Source of the DNA: Lysobacterales bacterium
Lineage (GTDB): Bacteria; Pseudomonadota; Gammaproteobacteria; Xanthomonadales; SZUA-38
Length of the DNA: 47,097 nt
Direction: 5' to 3'
Assembly: GCA_030065125.1 (NCBI GenBank)
Contig: JASJDM010000034.1
Coordinates: 1-47,097 of the forward strand
Part shown: piece by piece, positions 44,723 to 47,097 of the stretch
Layout: every line of letters starts with the position of its first letter
Numbering within the stretch: position 1 is the stretch's first letter
Translations under genes and position numbers: made by a program
Notes under the pieces: generated by a model
Told to the model about the DNA's origin: nothing
The model's database searches: none
What the model saw: the letters and a program-made list of their open reading frames with translations, nothing else

Positions 44723-45169
44723 TCAGTTGCCGCCCGGGTCTTCTTCCTGATCCTGCCCGCCGTCGTCTTCCTCCCCGGCGGCAGCGCTCTCGCTGTTTGC
44801 TTCCGGCAGCGCAGGCACATCAGAGATTTCGCCCGTGTCCCCAATCTGGGGGGCGGGCGGCACCTCGTCTGCGGTGGACGCTTCCTGGACTGCGCCAGAC
44901 ATCACGCCCAGGTCCGGCGCGACATCTGTCGTCACCACGGCGCGGCTGGCAAGGATGGCCAGGCCCATACTGATCACGAAAAATGCCGTGGCCAGAACCG
45001 CAGTGGTTCGAGTCAGAAACGAACCGGAACCGCGCGCACCAAACACCGTGCCGGACGCGCCGGCGCCAAACCCCGACCCAGCTGCGGCGCCCGGGCCGCG
45101 CTGAACGAGAATGATGGCAATCATCCCGATTGCCAGCAGTACCTGAGTGATACCCAGTATGGTTTCCAT
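44723..45169 (-). CDS. secG: Preprotein translocase subunit SecG
   Basis: A 148-residue protein with two membrane segments. The opening METILGITQVLLAIGMIAII, then LVQRGPGAAAGSGFGAGAS and FLTRTTAVLATAFF are typical of SecG, which assists SecYEG in export. The C-terminal tail (about 90-148) is long and acidic, with many Glu, Asp and Ala residues. It lies between tpiA and the tRNA. Confidence 0.95.
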   Translation of the reverse strand: METILGITQVLLAIGMIAIILVQRGPGAAAGSGFGAGASGTVFGARGSGSFLTRTTAVLATAFFVISMGLAILASRAVVTTDVAPDLGVMSGAVQEASTADEVPPAPQIGDTGEISDVPALPEANSESAAAGEEDDGGQDQEEDPGGN

Positions 45170-45217
45170 ATTCTTATCCCGCCGGCTACTGTCCCGGTGC
45201 GACGCTGCGCAACCCGA

Positions 45218-45964
45218 TCAAGCCCGGCAGATCCTCAAAAATTCGTCATGGGTCAAAGAAGCGCCACCAATCAAACCGCCGTCGATGTCCTCCATGGACA
45301 ATAGATCGGCTGCGTTGGAGCCCTTCATGCTGCCCCCGTACAGGATACGAAGGCGACTGGCTATTGTACCATCCAACTCCGCGATTTTGGACCGGATGAA
45401 GGCATGGACCTGCTGGGCCTGATCCGGGGTCGCCGTGCGCCCGGTGCCAATGGCCCAGACCGGCTCGTAGGCCACCACCAGCTGGTCGAATGCAGCTATT
45501 CCCAGCCTGGCTACAACGGCATCCAGCTGGCGGCCCACCACGGCTTCGGTGATGCCCTGTTCGCGCTCTTCCAGGGTCTCGCCCACGCATACCACCGGCG
45601 TGAGCCCGACCTGCTGGGCGGCCGCGGCTTTTTCTGCCACCAGCTCATCGGATTCCTTGTGATAGTCACGGCGCTCGGAATGGCCCGCCAGCACGTAGCT
45701 GCAGCCCATATCTTTGAGCATCCCGCCTGACACTTCGCCGGTGTAGGCACCGGATTCAGCGGTGCTGAGATCCTGACCACCGTAGGCCAGGCCGCTGTCT
45801 CCAGCCAGGCCGCCAACCTGGCTCAGAAACGGGAACGGCGGGAAAACGGCAACATCCCGGTCCGTGACTTCACCCAGGCCATCCACGATACCGCTGACCA
45901 GTTGGTCCACGGATGCAACCGAACCATTCATTTTCCAGTTTCCAGCAATCAGCAAACGTCGCAT
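45218..45964 (-). CDS. tpiA: Triose-phosphate isomerase
   Basis: A 248-residue TIM-barrel enzyme interconverting dihydroxyacetone phosphate and glyceraldehyde 3-phosphate. Catalytic residues are K11 (GNWKMN), H95 (AGHSERR) and E167 (AYEPVWAIGTG). The start at 45964 is the first Met of the family sequence; a longer reading has no similarity. It is the head of the group tpiA - secG - tRNA-Leu - nuo and is divergent from the SDR gene. Confidence 0.98.
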   Translation of the reverse strand: MRRLLIAGNWKMNGSVASVDQLVSGIVDGLGEVTDRDVAVFPPFPFLSQVGGLAGDSGLAYGGQDLSTAESGAYTGEVSGGMLKDMGCSYVLAGHSERRDYHKESDELVAEKAAAAQQVGLTPVVCVGETLEEREQGITEAVVGRQLDAVVARLGIAAFDQLVVAYEPVWAIGTGRTATPDQAQQVHAFIRSKIAELDGTIASRLRILYGGSMKGSNAADLLSMEDIDGGLIGGASLTHDEFLRICRA

Positions 45965-46107
45965 TGGCCTGTCCGTCCAGCTCAAAAGGACGGCAAGTCT
46001 AGCGAGGGGGCAGCCCGTCTGCAATACGGGCCCACCGAAAGCGCGACACGGCCCCTGGCAACAGATTGCGGTATGATCGCGGCCGTTTTTCCCAACGGAC
46101 CGCACCC

Positions 46108-46914
46108 ATGCAGCCAAGCGACCAGACCGCACTGGTAACCGGAGCCTCCTCCGGCATCGGCGCCGCCATCGCCACCCGCATCGCCGAGGAAGGCATAAAC
46201 CTGATATTGACCGCCCGCCGGGCCGACCGGCTGGAGCAGCTGGCGAGCCAGCTGAAGAACGACCTCGGGGTGACGGTGCACTGCCTGGCCGCGGACCTGG
46301 CCGACCCGGCCGCACCCCAAGCCCTGATGTTGGAAATTGAGCAGCAGGGGCTGCAGGTGGACTGGCTGGTCAACAACGCCGGCTACGGGGTCGGCGGCAG
46401 CTACGTAAAAAGCGATTGGGACACCCACCGGGACTTCATGCAGGTCATGCTGGGCGCCGTGGCCGAGCTGACCTGGCGCGTTCTTCCGGCCATGAAGGAA
46501 CGCGGATTCGGCCGCATCGTCAACATCGCCTCCCTGGCCGCCCTGGTACCGGCCAGCGCGGGCCATACCCAGTACGCCGCGGTAAAGGCCTGGATGGTGA
46601 AGTTTTCCGAATCACTTTCCCTTGAAATGGCACCAAGGGGCGTCACCGTCACCGCAGTCTGCCCGGGTTTTACCTATTCGGAGTTTCATGACGTGTTGGG
46701 CATCCGCGAGCAGATCAGCCAGATGCCGAATTATATGTGGATGACGTCGGAAGAAGTCGCTGACCAGGCGGTGAAGGCGGCAATTCGCGGGGACCGCGTC
46801 TATATCAATGGGCGGGTCAATCGGATAATCGCCGGGATGTCGCGGCATTTGCCGAAGGGGTTGATGGATTTTCTGGTGCAGCGGAGGGCGAAGAGTTACC
46901 GGAGAGATGATTGA
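46108..46914 (+). CDS. Short-chain dehydrogenase/reductase
   Basis: A 268-residue SDR enzyme. The ATG at 46108 is preferred because the cofactor motif TGASSGIG (11-18) then lies at the standard position. NNAG (89-92), S142 and the YxxxK catalytic pair Y156/K160 are present. The classical SDR body ends with a basic tail GMSRHLPKGLMDFLVQRRAK. It probably reduces a carbonyl or oxidises an alcohol with NAD(P)H; the arginines after the first strand (ARRADRL) hint at NADP. Substrate unknown. Confidence 0.93.
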   Translation: MQPSDQTALVTGASSGIGAAIATRIAEEGINLILTARRADRLEQLASQLKNDLGVTVHCLAADLADPAAPQALMLEIEQQGLQVDWLVNNAGYGVGGSYVKSDWDTHRDFMQVMLGAVAELTWRVLPAMKERGFGRIVNIASLAALVPASAGHTQYAAVKAWMVKFSESLSLEMAPRGVTVTAVCPGFTYSEFHDVLGIREQISQMPNYMWMTSEEVADQAVKAAIRGDRVYINGRVNRIIAGMSRHLPKGLMDFLVQRRAKSYRRDD

Positions 46915-46955
46915 ATTCGTGACTCCGTGATTAGGTGATTGGAATCGTGATTAGG
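46915..46955 (-). repeat. Inverted copy of the CACGGAGY-type repeat
   Basis: Read on the minus strand this stretch begins CCTAATCACGATTCCAATCA and continues with CACCTAAT, CACGGAGT and CACGAAT, i.e. degenerate units of the 8-base family. It starts directly after the SDR stop and faces the array at 47052-47097, so the two form an inverted pair around about 90 bases. Confidence 0.75.
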
Positions 46956-47023
46956 AAAGAGCGGATCCGGGGAATCGGCAAGGATTTCAACAAAACCTAA
47001 ACAGCGGCACTGCAAGGCCAGCC

Positions 47024-47045
47024 ACGCTTCGTTCCAACGAAGCGT
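47024..47045. repeat. Perfect 10-bp hairpin beside the repeat array
   Basis: ACGCTTCGTT (47024-47033) and AACGAAGCGT (47036-47045) are exact inverted repeats around a CC dinucleotide. The hairpin abuts CCTAAT, which begins the right-hand array. No T-run follows on either strand, so it looks like part of the repeat element rather than a terminator. Confidence 0.75.
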
Positions 47046-47051
47046 CCTAAT

Positions 47052-47097
47052 CACGGAGCCACGGAGCCACGGAGCCACGGAGCCACGGAGCCACGGA
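47052..47097 (+). repeat. Array of CACGGAGC units, cut by window edge
   Basis: Five exact CACGGAGC units run from 47052 to 47091, followed by CACGGA at the very edge, so the array continues outside. The unit is the same as at 932-971. The left flank TCCTAAT matches the left flank type seen in the inverted copy at 46915-46955. Confidence 0.85.

Noticed and set aside
47024..47045. Intrinsic terminator for the SDR gene
   Set aside because: No T-run on either side; the hairpin is part of the repeat element.

Overview
The window is a high-GC, gene-dense stretch of a gammaproteobacterial chromosome. The best clues to the lineage are the gene order tpiA - secG - tRNA-Leu(GAG) - nuoA-N, the long insertion in NuoC with a [12 protein letters not shown] segment, and the fused PntA. 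The first two remind me of Xanthomonadales and relatives such as Wenzhouxiangella-like bacteria. This is an inference from gene content, not a phylogeny. The repertoire (14-subunit complex I, proton-translocating transhydrogenase, branched-chain 2-oxoacid dehydrogenase, ACE-like M2 peptidase, c-type cytochrome) suggests an aerobic heterotroph that uses amino acids or peptides. I see no phage, insertion sequence, CRISPR array or classical defence island.

Layout. 1-1046: a secreted orphan protein of lower GC and a 303-base gap ending in an array of the 8-base unit CACGGAGY. 1047-3007: rimK overlapping a zinc deacylase gene. 3101-6404: small membrane or exported proteins, a CPBP-type intramembrane protease and a 118-residue stand-alone EF-Ts-like domain. 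6436-7516 (minus): a PadR regulator and a membrane protein, with a perfect operator-like dyad in front. 7637-8703 (minus): an exported protein and a beta-barrel with overlapping ends. 8741-13403 (minus): pntA, pntB, a small conserved protein and an Npt-type nucleotide transporter.

13671-20142 (minus): an SRPBCC-like protein, folE, then branched-chain 2-oxoacid dehydrogenase E1-alpha, E1-beta and E2, a thioredoxin-reductase-like ferredoxin-NADP reductase and a nitroreductase. From E1-beta to the nitroreductase, successive genes overlap as ATGA; no E3 gene is present. 20385-22714: a TetR regulator and a fused ATP sulfurylase/APS kinase. 22718-24995 (minus): a diheme c-type cytochrome and two glutathione transferases. 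25160-28130: an MBL-fold hydrolase and an M2 metallopeptidase lipoprotein. 28146-29926 (minus): a lipoprotein and an exported protein with overlapping ends. 30017-45964 (minus): tpiA, secG, tRNA-Leu and the complete nuoA-N cluster. 46108-46914: a short-chain dehydrogenase. The right edge carries a composite repeat with both orientations of the CACGGAGY-type unit around a perfect hairpin.

Most of the window is well-understood core metabolism. The parts most worth a second look are the miniature EF-Ts-like protein, the 8-base repeat element at both ends, the second repeat family behind the SRPBCC gene, the E3-less dehydrogenase operon with its two flavoproteins, and the small protein attached to pntAB. 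I did not find a clear new multi-gene system.
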